Source of the DNA: Branchiostoma floridae
Lineage: Eukaryota; Chordata; Leptocardii; Amphioxiformes; Branchiostomatidae
Assembly: GCF_000003815.2 (NCBI RefSeq)
Contig: NC_049979.1
Span: forward strand, 19,142,414-19,206,413
Length of the DNA: 64,000 bases
Direction: 5' to 3'
A model generated the notes under the pieces. It was not told where the DNA came from. It saw only the letters and a list, made by a program, of their open reading frames with translations, and did no database searches. A program made the position numbers and the translations under genes. Positions 1 through 10,861 of this stretch are shown piece by piece. Each line of letters starts with the position of its first letter. The first letter of the stretch is position 1.

Positions 1-1
1 G

Positions 2-400
2 CATGCAGAACGTGAGCACCCCAAACACATGCTACACTCACAGTCACGAGTGCCTCTGTTTGCAAAGATTGGTCTTGCCCTACTGTATCTTGGTTGTTGG
101 GTATCAGTTGACAACCTTAAGTTGGGAATCTCCACTGTCTCTATGGATGACATAATGAAGGCCAAGAATGTGATTGACTCACTGGACAAAGAGGAGACTC
201 TTTGTAAGTGTAATTCAGCCAAGTGTCGGTTGATGATTGCTAAAACCTTCCTGCAGTACAGGTTGGGTAGTTACCCTCTAGCCTATGACTTGGCCCGTGA
301 AGCCAAAGCTTTTGCCACTGAGCATTCTCTTGGAAGGTATGCTAAGTTTGCAGACAGCATTTGCATGTATTTACAGGACTGCAGGTCAAGGGACCAGTAG
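2..400 (+). CDS. C-terminal exon of a TPR-like repeat protein, partial at window edge (paralogue of 9347-10861)
   Basis: The frame is open from base 2 to the TAG at 398-400 and the gene enters from outside the window, so the internal ATG at 29 is not a real start. The 132 residues align without large gaps to the C-terminal third of the complete gene at 9347-10861: the HxExExP start, the xIGxxxLxLxCWxSV segment, a spacer ending EExLC or REPLC, and a last helical pair (LAKAHLCYRFKQYPEAL against IAKTFLQYRLGSYPLAY). The alternating amphipathic helices look like TPR repeats, a protein-interaction scaffold. No catalytic residues are seen. The last residues after the final helix differ between the two paralogues. 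Same strand and homology mean tandem duplicates, now parted by the fold-back element. Function unknown. Confidence 0.75.
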   Translation, partial: HAEREHPKHMLHSQSRVPLFAKIGLALLYLGCWVSVDNLKLGISTVSMDDIMKAKNVIDSLDKEETLCKCNSAKCRLMIAKTFLQYRLGSYPLAYDLAREAKAFATEHSLGRYAKFADSICMYLQDCRSRDQ

Positions 401-1163
401 GTGGTACAGGACTATGTTTGAGATACACATACAGTTTGGATCTTTGATGACTTTTTGTTACAGAGCCACAGTAGTATGGAACCAGCTTGCAGACCGCCCA
501 GTCTTAAAGATCCTTTAAAAGATCCCTTAATTGAATTGACTGCAAAAACAAAATTAACAAGTGACCGTAGGTAACATACTCTGTGACCTAATTATGGTTT
601 ATGTTGGTTGTGATGTTTTCTGTGGTGTATGACTCGGTGTTAATATTGCATACAGAACACATCACATCAGTTAATACCAAAAACTTACTTAAAAGCTAAC
701 ATACCTATTACTGCCAAATTAAAAACACAGTCCTGTACGCATTAACAGAGAAATCAGCGTCTCAATCGAACGACACCAAATGAAAACAACAACACAGCTT
801 TACAATGGATACCTGAGATGCACACCATTTTAAAAAGTGGGTCAGCGACAGCTGTGGACATAACATAACCCCATATCTGCTTGGAGATAAGTAATTGCCA
901 AACCCCATCGTCTATAGGCCAGCTGTTCCACAATACCAAGGAAATAGGGGTGATTTCTCAAATTATTACATCGATAATGAAAACAGCTACCGCGAAAAAA
1001 AAGATCCCAAGGATCAAACACGTTCTAACCATAAAATGCATATGACTATCAACCGCGCAAAATGTTCAAACCAACCTCAATACTGGAAACGCAAAGCCAG
1101 AACGAGATGGCATATTCCGACGAGGACAACATCTGCTTGACGGTATCCAATTACCACATGGCT
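401..1163. other. Intergenic, downstream of the partial TPR-like gene
   Basis: This holds the presumed 3' untranslated sequence of the upstream gene, then AT-rich DNA. Short open frames here show no similarity to known proteins and no splice-supported structure. I see no gene. Confidence 0.6.
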
Positions 1164-1165
1164 TA

Positions 1166-1716
1166 AAGGTCTACTACGCAGTTATTTGCGCTCAAATTTG
1201 AAATATTCTAGAACTAAGAAATCTCAGATTTACTACTACTTTTTGCCACTTTTTGACAATTTTGTGTCATTATTTCACGTTTGCAACGTAGAGAATTAGC
1301 CTACAAACATTTCATCCTACGCGCACTGTAACTTGTTGACCCCCCTAGTTAGGCACTGGTGAGAATTCAAACAAGAATCAATTATCAACGGTTCTTGGTC
1401 GGGAATCTCCGGTGAGTTCCGGGTGCGTGCGAAAGGTCACGGTGAACCACGTGACCAATCTCCGGGTAGGCTCGGGCAGACTCGGGACAACTCGGATTTC
1501 GTCGGTGAAGAAACAAAATGGCTGAAACCCAGCGCGGGCGTGCAGATTCCTAGGTTTTCAAACGCGCTCGCACGGGGAAAATATCGACTCCTGACATGCC
1601 TTGAATAGTGTTCCGTAACGTGGTAGGCTTGATTCAACTAACTATATAAAGAAATAGCCGGAAAATAGATTTTTTTGTTTTCAGTTTGAAGCGCAAATAA
1701 CTGCGTAGTAGACCTT
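1166..1716. mobile_element. 551-bp MITE with long terminal inverted repeats and TA target duplication
   Basis: The left end AAGGTCTACTACGCAGTT continues for about 30 bases and is repeated inverted at the right end (about 1689-1716). Both ends are bordered by TA (1164-1165 and 1717-1718), the duplication made by Tc1/mariner-type transposases. The interior is richer in GC and CpG than the surroundings and encodes no transposase. It is therefore a non-autonomous element. Confidence 0.8.
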
Positions 1717-1718
1717 TA

Positions 1719-2736
1719 AGGCACAATCATAAGGAAGACCTGAACCACTATACCGGCAGTGTAGGGGTGAAAACTGAAATTATTACATCCATAACGTACA
1801 CATGTACTAGTATATGATAGTATAAAGTCTTTCTATTTTTAGATAATTGTACACAAATACTTTCAATTCAGCCTTTCAAGAATATATAATAATATATGAC
1901 TGTATATATATATATATATATACATCTCATCTATCATACATGTATGTTTGCTGTGAAGTATCTATTCCAGGTTAAAAAAAATGGACAGAAATTTGTTGCT
2001 ATTTGAGGTCTACTCCACTACATGTTTCTAATCTTAAAAATAAAGTAGGAAAAAGATTTAGACATACAAATACATGTACATGTACATCAGTTAGCTATAA
2101 TTATTATCTAGTATCTGGTTATCTATTACCATATAGCATGAACTGACCCTGCATCTAAATGCTGGGTGTTGTCATTTGGTTACCCAACATGTATGCAGGG
2201 AACTGAACTGAACAGAAGAACTTAATTGCATGACAATTGTACTGAACTCACCACAAGGTTTACAAATGTAAGTCTACTCTGTTACATGGTTATCAACAAA
2301 TGCATGAATTACTGGTTGTCATTCTTGAATAAAAATTCTTGCAAAGTTAGAAAAATATGTTCAGAATTTATTTTTGTGTTTTTTTCAGTTATGACCATGA
2401 TATTATGCCACCACTAATATGCATTTTCATTCTACAGTCTGAAGAAATAACTGTATGTTGTACTATCAGACATTTGGTTAACTATTTTATGGCAAATTTA
2501 TCCAGCTCCAACATTTAGTCTTGCCAAACTGCACACAGCTGCAGTGAGCTTCAATCATTACTATCATCAGGTTCTATGTTGTGTTTAATTATATGCTTTT
2601 CATTGCCTTAGGCAGTATTTGCACTTTGGGTCCTTAAACATCACAACTACCTGCTCAGGGGTCTCTGGGAGTTATAAATGATAAAGCAGACAAACTGTAA
2701 AATGTATTCGTGTTTGATAGATATCTAAGCCTCCCT
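1719..2736. other. Intergenic, AT-rich, with a short (TA)n run
   Basis: A (TA)n microsatellite lies near 1903-1922, with several 'acatgta' words around it. No coding exon can be supported. Confidence 0.6.
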
Positions 2737-2864
2737 ATAAAAGAAAAATATTACAAAAATGAAAGTGAAACTACTATATTTTTCAGAGCTAAATGTACAT
2801 ATAAAAGAAAAATATTACAAAAATGAAAGTGAAACTACTATATTTTTCAGAGCTACATCACATA
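2737..2864. repeat. 64-bp tandem duplication (two copies)
   Basis: The segment starting ATAAAAGAAAAATATTAC at 2737 is repeated almost exactly at 2801. This is a recent local duplication in non-coding DNA. Confidence 0.85.
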
Positions 2865-3599
2865 ACCTCAACAGCAGTGCAAACTAACAATGATATTTCT
2901 ATTGACATAAATGCTTCATTTTATGTTTTGTTGACTTCAACTGTTTGGAATCTAATTTGAAGAAAAGGTACACGTCACCACCTGCTGCCCCCTGTACTGT
3001 GTTGGACGCCCGTTTGAGGCACTTGACATGGTCACGTAAAAAAAAGATTAAAAAATTGCGGTGGGCTCAATCAGGCTGTCAAAGGCGTCCTCGTAATCCC
3101 CACGAGTTGTTCTATCTGCCTTGTGAATCTCAAGCGATGGACTTTTACGAGAAAGTATATATTTGATGTCAAAGTTGACCGATTTTCGACAGCTTTTTCC
3201 TATGGTTTCGCCATTGTCTTCAAGCCGAAATACGCACCGTATGGGGGTTTCGGGGTGTCCGCTTAGTGGGCGAGGTTCAACTGTTTCCGGGTCACGCTAT
3301 ACCGTTGCGGCAGTCACTCGCGACCTCACTCGGTAGTGTACACAAGTACTTTTGATGGTGCTGTCAGCGTTTTTACGAAGTAATATTGAAATGTCTTTGA
3401 AGTATAAGACAGCACTATGATCTGTAAGGTGTTATTCCAATAGGTTGCGTCGTGGGTAAAGTGAACTGTAGGTAACGTTACCCGACGAGGGCTTTTCACG
3501 GCATCTGACTGTTAACTGTTGAAGATATTAGATACATTGCTCGCGCCTGGCTGAGGGATGAACTAAGATTAGAACAGTATATAGCTAATTAATAGCGAA

Positions 3600-5300
3600 A
3601 AACGTGTTCAGAAGAGAAACTGTGCCAATTTGAATGACACAAAAAATAGCGCCGTAAGAATTGTAACGTTGTATAGCTAACTTGTAGCGGAAAACGTGTT
3701 CAGAAGACAAACTGTGTCAATTTGAATGACACATCTAAAGGACCGTTGTGCGCTGCATTAAGTGTATATAGCTAACAAATAGCGAAAAACGTGTTCAGAA
3801 GAGAAACTGTGTCCATTTGAATGACAGACTTACAGAACAGTAAGAACTATAACGTTATGTAGCTACAATTGTAATAGCGCAAAACGTGTTCAGAAGACAA
3901 ACTGTGTCAATTTGAATGACACACTTGCAGATAGCGCAATAAGAACTGTACATAGCTAACTCCTAGCGGAAAAAGCGTTCAGGAGACAAACTGTGTCGAT
4001 TTGAATGACACACTTACAGGTAGCGCAATAAGAACTGTATATAGCAAACTAATAGCGTAAAAAGTGTTCAGGAGACAAACTGTGTCAATTTGAATGACAC
4101 ACTTGCTGATAGCGCAATAAGAAATGTACATAGCTAACTCATAGCGAAGTGTAACGTGTTCAGGAGACAAACTGTGTCAATTTGAATGACACACTTGCAG
4201 ATAGCGCAATAAGAACTGTATATAGCAAACTAATAGCGTAAAAAGTGTTCAGGACACAAGCTGTGTCAATTTGAATGACACACTTGCAGATAGCGCAATA
4301 AGAACTGTATATAGCAACCTAATAGCGGAAAAAGTGTTCAGAAGACAAACTGTGTCAATTTGAATGACACACTTGCAGATAGCGCAATAAGAACTGTACA
4401 TAGCTAACTCATAGCGAAGTGTAGTGTTCAGAAGAGAAACTGTGTCAATTTGAATGACACACTTGCAGATAGTGCAATAAGAAATGTACATAGCTAACTC
4501 ATAGCGAAGTGTAGTGTTCAGAAGAGAAACTGTGTCAATTTGAATGACACACTTGCAGATAGTGCAATAAGAACTGTATATAGCAAACTAATAGCGGAAA
4601 AAGTGTTCAGGAGACAAACTGTGTCAATTTGAATGACACACTCACAGGCAGCGCAATAAGAAATGTACATAGCTAACTCGTAGCGAAGTGTAGTGTTCAG
4701 AAGAGAAACTGTGTCAATTTTAATGACACACTTACAGAATAGCGCCAAAAAACTGTATATAGCTAACTTAAAGCATAAAGTGAGTTCAGAAGACTACCTG
4801 TGTCGATTTGAATGACACACCTATAGAATAGGCACGGTTAGAACATGTATATATATTTAACTAACAGCGCAACGTGTTCAAGAGACAAACTGTGTCAATT
4901 TGAATGACACATTATAGAACAGTACTGTAAGAACTTTATATAGCAAACTAATATCGAAAAACGTGTTCAGGAGACAAGCTGTGTCAATTTGAATGACACA
5001 CTTACAGAATAGCGCCGTTAAAACAGTATATAACTAACTTAAAGCGAAAAGTGTATTCAGTAGACTACCTGTGTCAATTTGAATGACAGATTTATAGAAA
5101 AGTGCTGTAAGAACTGTATATAGCGGAAAACGTGTTCAGGGGACAAACTGTGTCAATTTGCATGACATACTCACATTATAGCGCCGTAAAAACAGTAACG
5201 TTACATAGCTAACCAATTTAAAAAAAAACGTGTTAAGGATACAAAATGTGTCTGTGAATGACACATTCATAGAACAGCGAGGTAAATTTATTTTGACCAA
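3600..5300 (+). repeat. Left array: about 19 units of a ~90-bp repeat
   Basis: Units recur every 89-95 bases (for example at 3713, 3808, 3903, 3992, 4081, 4173, 4262, 4351, 4441, 4531). Each carries the near-palindrome TGTGTCA-N7-TGACACA, then AGCGC(A/C)(A/G)TAAGAACTGTA, TATAGC(T/A)AAC and CGTGTTCAG(G/A)AGACAAAC. The open frames read through parts of the array arise because the unit is often a multiple of three long. They are not genes. Confidence 0.9.
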
Positions 5301-5369
5301 AGCTTGCTCTAACAAAAACTTTTTCAATCAGATGATCATACTATTTAATTATCGCTTTACTTTACTTGT

Positions 5370-8300
5370 GTGTCATATGAATTGACACAGTTGCCCTCCT
5401 AACGAAGTTTTCTGTTGTAAAATGGTTATATGCAGTTCTTACAGCGCTTTTCTTTAGGTGTGTCATACAAATTGACACAGTTTTGTGTCCTGAACACATT
5501 AGCCGTTAAGATTTAGTCATACATTTGTATACTATACGTTCGGCGCTATTCTACAAATGTGTCGAAACAAATCGACACAGCTGTGCTTTTGACTACGTTT
5601 TCAGCAATAAAGTTGTTAGGTACAGCCCAAAGTACACTTTTTACCAGTGTGTCATATAAATTGACACAAATTCTTTACTGTCAAACTTTTTCCGTGATCA
5701 ATTTTACACACGTTAAACAGCGCTTTTCTCATTGTGGGTGATATAAATTGACACAGTTGTCCCCCGGAAAAACCTTTTCCATTTTTAAGACACGGTTCAA
5801 ACATCGCTTACAAAGGTGTCAGACAAATTCACACAATTTCCCTCCTGAAAAAGTCGTCCGCCATCAAGACAATTTTACACTGATTTCACATCGTGTTTCA
5901 TAGTGTGTCATATGAAATAACAGTTGTCCTCCTGACAAGGTTTTCTGTCATTTGATACAGTTATCGTCCTGACCGTGAGGGTTTTCCGTTTTGTGAAATT
6001 TTAATAAGTTTTAAAAAACTTGTTAATTGACACAGTTGTCGTCCCGACCAAGTCTTCCATCAGTTTAATACTGTTTAATCATCGCACTAGTGTGCCATAC
6101 TATCAGTGACAGTTGTCCACCAAAGTTTCCGTCATGAGGCAGTTTTATACTGTTTACCACTCGGTTATTAATTGCAAAGCCGTCCTCCTGACAAAGTTTT
6201 CTGTTATAAACTATTGTGTCAATTAATGTGACAAACTAACAAACTGAATAGATATACCTAAATCGTATAATCATTCGATTCAAAAAGTTTTCGGCAGAGC
6301 GAGTTTTCCGTCATAAGATAGTTATTATGCGTTTCAAAAGTGTGTCATACGATTGACACAGTTTTCAGCTCAGACAGCGCAGTACTAGATTTGACAGTTT
6401 ACTTGAACAAGTTAGTATTTCAGTTACTTTAAACCCTACCATGGTCCAAACTCCAGTAATCAGTTGTTAATTGATATGAAATAACCGCATCTAAAGTCAT
6501 ATATACGAAGAAACGCCATTTAGTTCGTAAGAAGGGACCTTAGAACTTGTCTGACACACTTGCAGAAAAGCGCTGCCTGAACCGCGCTATTATGTAAGTG
6601 TGTCATTCATATTGACACAGTTTGACTTCTGAACACGCATTAATATTCCGCTTTAAGTTAGCTATATACAGTTCTTACTACGCCATTATATAAGTGTGTC
6701 ATTCAAATTGACACAGTTTGTCTCCTGAACACGTATTTTGCTATTAGTTAGATATATTCAGTTCTTACGGCGCTATTATGTAAGTGTGTCATTCAAATTG
6801 ACACAGTTTGACTCCTGAACACCCTTTTTCGCTTTTTGTTAGCTATATACAGTTCATTCAGCTTTGTTCTGCAAGTGTGTCATTCAAATTGGCACAGTTT
6901 GACACCTGAATACGTTTTCCGCGATTTCTTAGCTATATACAGGTCTTACATTGCTGTTCTATAAAAAAAAGTGTGTCATTCAAAGTGACACATTTTGTGT
7001 CCTGAACACGTTTCTCGCTATTATTGAGCTATACACAGTTCTTACGGCGCTATTATGTCAGTGTGTCATTCAAATTGACATAGTTTGTCTCCTGAACACG
7101 TTTACGCTATTAGTTAGCTATATACAGTTCTTACGGCACTATTATGTAAATGTGTCATTCAAATTGACACAGTTTGACTCCTGAACACGTTTTCCGCTAT
7201 TAGTTAGCTGTATACAGTTCTTTTAGCTTTGTTCTATAAGTGTGTCATTCAAATTGACACAGTTTGACATTTGAACACGCATTCCGCTTTAAGTTACCTA
7301 TATACAGTTCTTACAGCGCTATTCTATAATGCATTGTGTCATTCAAATTGACGCAGTTTGTCTCCTGAACACGTTTTTCGCTATTGGTTAGCTATATACA
7401 ATTCTTACGGCAACATTATGTAAGTGTGTCATTCAAATTGACACAGTTGGACTCCTGAACACGTTTTTCGCTATTAGTTAGCTATATACATTTCAGCTTT
7501 GTTCTATAAGTGTGTCATTCAAAGTGACACAGTTGGACTCCTGAACACGCATTGCACTTTAAGTTACCTATATACAGTTTTTTTACAGCGCTGTTCTATG
7601 AATGCATCATTCAAATTGACACAGTTTGTCTCCTGAACACGTTTTTCGCTATTAGTTAGCTGTATACAGTTCATTCAGCTTTATTCTATAAGTGTGTCAT
7701 TCAAATTGACACAGTTTGTCTCCTGAATACGTTTTCGCTATTAGTTTGCTATATACAGTTCTTTGGGCGCTGTCTACAAGTGTGTCATTCAAATTGACAC
7801 AGATTGACACTTGAACACGCATTCCGCTTCAAGTTAACTATATACAGTTCTTACAGCGCTATTCTATAATGCATTGTGTCATTCAAATTGGCACAGTTTG
7901 TCTCCTGAACATGTTTTTCGCTCCTAGTTAGCTATATACAGTTCTTACGGCACTATCATGTAAGTGTGTCATTCAAATTGACACAGTTTGACTCCTGAAC
8001 ACGTTTTCCGCTATTAGTTAGCTATATACAGTTCTTTTAGCTTTGTTCTATAAGTGTGTCATTCAAATTGACACAGTTTGACACCTGAATACGTTTTCCG
8101 CGATTACTTAATAGCTATATACAGGTCTAACATCGTTGTTCTATAAATGTGTCATTCAAAGTGACACATTTTGTCTCCTGAACACGTTTCTCGCTATTTG
8201 TTAGTTACATACAGTTCTTACGGCGCTATGATGTAAGTGCGCCATTCAAATTGACATAGTTTGTCTCCTAAACACGTTTATCGCTATTAGTTAAGCTACA

Positions 8301-8475
8301 TACAGTTCTTACGGCGCTTATATTATGTAAGTGTGTCATTCAAATTGACACAGTTTGTCTCCCCAAGGAGGTCTCCCGAACACGTTTTCCGCTATTAGTT
8401 CCCTGTATACACTTCTTACAGCACTGTTCTATAAATGTGTTATTCAAATTAACACAGTTTGTCTCCTGATGTCTA
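5370..8475 (-). repeat. Right array: inverted copies of the ~90-bp repeat, about 21 good units plus a degenerate inner part
   Basis: This is the reverse complement of the left array. Good copies run from about 6597 to 8475 (the core recurs near 6696, 6787, 6875, 6971, 7061, 7151, 7241 and so on). The inner part, 5370-6370, keeps the TGACACAGTT core and CTCCTGA words but is much more diverged. The outer units are more alike than the inner ones, as expected if exchange homogenises the array from one side. Confidence 0.88.
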
Positions 8476-9016
8476 CGAGAATGCCAGTTAATAGTTCGTT
8501 CGGATGGGACCTTACAACCGTTGCAGATTCGCAACGTGGGCCGAGACGATACGAACAAACACAAACTTAAAAAAACGTTCTGCAAGTTCAAACATACTTT
8601 CGCCAAGAGTCCCTTAACAAACCTAATTTAACAATATGCGTAAGCCTGACTTGAATCCTCCTCTACCGAACCAAGCGCAGACTGAGACCGTCAAGATACC
8701 TGGTGACCCGCGTTCAATGACCTCACTCGTACGACCCGGAAGTATATGATCGTAATCGGTTGCACGGAAACCCCCATGCAGTGCGAAATCGAGGCCGAAA
8801 ACAGGCATAAAGAGCCAGTTTGAAGGCTAACTTTGACTCTTCAAATCTCGTCCCGAAATAATATTTGAATCAAGACGAGTATTGTAGGCGATAGAACAAC
8901 TCGTGGGGATTACGTGGGCACCTTTGACAGCCTGATTTGGGCCACCGTGATTTTTTAATCTTTTTTTTACGCGACCATGTCAACTGCCTCAAACGGGCGT
9001 CCAACATACTGTATCA

Positions 9017-9346
9017 TGCTACCATGTAAGAAAGTTCAAAGTTCATGGGATTGAACATTAACTGTATGGGTAAATACAGGACCACTAAGGTGACAAAACC
9101 ACAAAATTTGATGTGCTTTTAGTTTTTCCCACAATAATTGACATTTATACAATGTAATTCCTGCATAGAAAATGTATTTCTGTTGAGTTTTTCTTGCAAC
9201 ATGTAAAATGTAAAATTTTGCTCCACCTTGTACCCCCTAGAAAATAATGGATCCATTCTGTTTAGATTTGCTAAACAAAGACGTGAGGGACTTTCCAGGT
9301 AACCCGGACATTGGATTGAAGACAACAGTCTGCGTTGTGAAAAAAA
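9017..9346. other. Presumed promoter/5' region of the membrane TPR-like gene
   Basis: AT-rich DNA between the fold-back element and the first recognised coding exon. I see no clear TATA box or further coding exon. An upstream untranslated exon cannot be excluded. Confidence 0.4.
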
Positions 9347-10861
9347 ATGTTTCTTGAACTGCACATTTCTTGGTCTGATTTTCCAATCATCCTACTGCTG
9401 TTTATTTTCTTGTATGTTGTTGTGATTATACTGGTGGAAATAGCCCGCAGAGACCAGGTACATAAACATGAGGAATCAATGTACATATACGTGGTGTGTG
9501 TAAATTTGCGTATATGCACTGTGGCATTTGGCATAGGCAAAATGTAACTAATCTTTAGTCATGGAAAATGAGCATCTACGTGCTCTGTTACTATCCAAAA
9601 ATTCTAAATGGTCATAAAAGTATTGAAGTTGGCATGGTTAGATCAAGGAGGTTGAAAAACCTCCTTGGTTAGATGTTGTATTATATCATGCAAAATGTAT
9701 GTGACATGTTATGCATTGTTCAATTCCTTTCACTTTCAGGACAGTGAAAAGATATTGCAGAGTACCCCAAATGGAACCGTAAATGTTACAAATATTCAAG
9801 GAGATGGCAACATTAGTGTCAGTGCTGGTAGTTTTAGTAACATCAGCATTTCTACGTGTACATGTCCTCAAGTGGTGGAGAAACCACTTCCACGTACAGC
9901 AAGGCTGGACAACAATTGGCAGAAACTGTGCAGAAAGACATTAGACCTTCTGGGACAGCTGTCTGCAAATGGAGAGCTCAAGAAATGCAAGAGAAGCATT
10001 GATAGGCTGTTTCAGGCTATCCCAGATCCCGACTTCCGTGCTGCACTGTGGAACGCTGCTGCAATCAATTGCATCAACGGGGGGAAAATGGCAAGTGCAC
10101 ATGAAGCATTGCATCATGTAACAATGCTTCTTAACGAAACCAAGAACAGAACTGAGCATGAGCTACGTCGAGATTACTACAAGTCACTCATCTATCTGAG
10201 GGAGGAGAAATGCGACCAACTCTTTCAGGGTGTTGGTTTGACAACAGTGGCCTTACAGACGACAGAGCTGGTGCAGGTTGGATGCATAAGAGCCTGGTTA
10301 TGGATCAATCATGGCTGGTTCTACATCAAGATGGCCAATATGCAGCAGAATTGCTACAAGCAGACTGCGCTAATCAAAGATGCTGAAGAGTCCTTTGTGA
10401 GAGCTTCATGTATCGATGACTCCTGTCATGAAGAGGAAGAGTTCCCTGGTCAACTACAAGACAAGAGGACCAGGATCCGTCAGTGTGCCCTGATTGGTCG
10501 TGTCTACCTGCGGCTGAGATGTTGGCGCTCGGTATCGGTAGCAGAAAAGGATACCAAACAAGGAATCACAGATGGTATCCCTGAAGAAAACATCCAAGAG
10601 GCACAAAAGATCCTTGTTTCACTGAAGGACAGAGAGCCGTTGTGTGGTATATGTGAGGTTCTGTACCATCTGGCCAAGGCACATCTCTGTTACAGGTTCA
10701 AGCAATATCCAGAAGCCCTCAAGGAAGCTGAGGCAGCAAGAGACTTGGCAATACATGGACAATTTAAAAACTACATTGACATTGCAAAAAGCATTGTCAA
10801 GCTTTTTAGGCAGGCGGTAACTCGTACACGTACTTGTGGCTGGCATCTTCTACCAGCATAA
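9347..10861 (+). CDS. Membrane-anchored TPR-like repeat protein with a Gly/Asn beta-prone segment (two exons, 410 aa)
   Basis: Exons 9347-9457 and 9740-10861 join in phase 0 (CAG|GTACAT donor, CTTTCAG|GAC acceptor). Exon 1 (37 aa) starts MFLELHISWSDF and holds one membrane helix (about residues 12-33) followed by Arg-Arg. By the positive-inside rule the long C-terminal part faces the cytosol. Residues 51-67 read VNVTNIQGDGNISVSAG and are followed by a second NISIS. This segment is Asn/Gly/Ser-rich, beta-prone and loosely like a RHIM core. Residues about 85-390 form helical pairs resembling TPRs, the last around YRFKQYPEALKEAEAARDLA. The C-terminal third is paralogous to 2-400. No enzyme motif is seen. 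The membrane helix plus scaffold suggests an adaptor, but that is inference. An extra 5' exon, or a splice near GCG|GTAACT at the 3' end, is possible. Confidence 0.72.
9641..9668. repeat. Short hairpin in the intron of the TPR-like gene
   Basis: CAAGGAGGTT is followed after 4 bases by AACCTCCTTG, a perfect 10-bp inverted repeat. It is probably the remnant of a small fold-back element. Confidence 0.6.

Larger units (their letters stand above)
2996..9016. mobile_element. Fold-back-like element, about 6 kb, with terminal inverted repeats and opposed internal arrays
   Basis: About 125 bases at 2999-3122 (key words TTGGACGCCCGTTTGAGGCA, TTGACATGGTC, CGTAAAAAAAAGATT, AATCCCCACGAGTTGTTC) come back inverted at 8888-9012. 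Weaker inverted similarity goes on inward for about 200 bases (shared ATGGGGGTTTC and TTCCGGGTC). Inside are two arrays of the same ~90-bp unit in opposite orientations (3600-5300 and 5370-8475). This is the plan of Drosophila FB/TU fold-back elements: long inverted ends built from short tandem repeats. No transposase or other protein is visible, and I found no clear target-site duplication, so the outer limits are approximate. Confidence 0.7.

Noticed and set aside
3600-8475. Possible CRISPR-like array (palindromic core at regular spacing)
   Set aside because: The sequence between cores is itself repeated, units are ~90 bp, the array switches orientation, there are no cas genes and the DNA is eukaryotic.
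3979-8606. Repeated open frames such as CVIQIDTVCLLNTF
   Set aside because: These are translations of the 90-bp array; they recur because the unit is often a multiple of three. No coherent gene structure.
9347-10861. Calling the Gly/Asn segment a true RHIM
   Set aside because: Only the G-x-x-N part of the core fits; the hydrophobic-Gln-hydrophobic order before Gly is absent. Kept as a hypothesis only.
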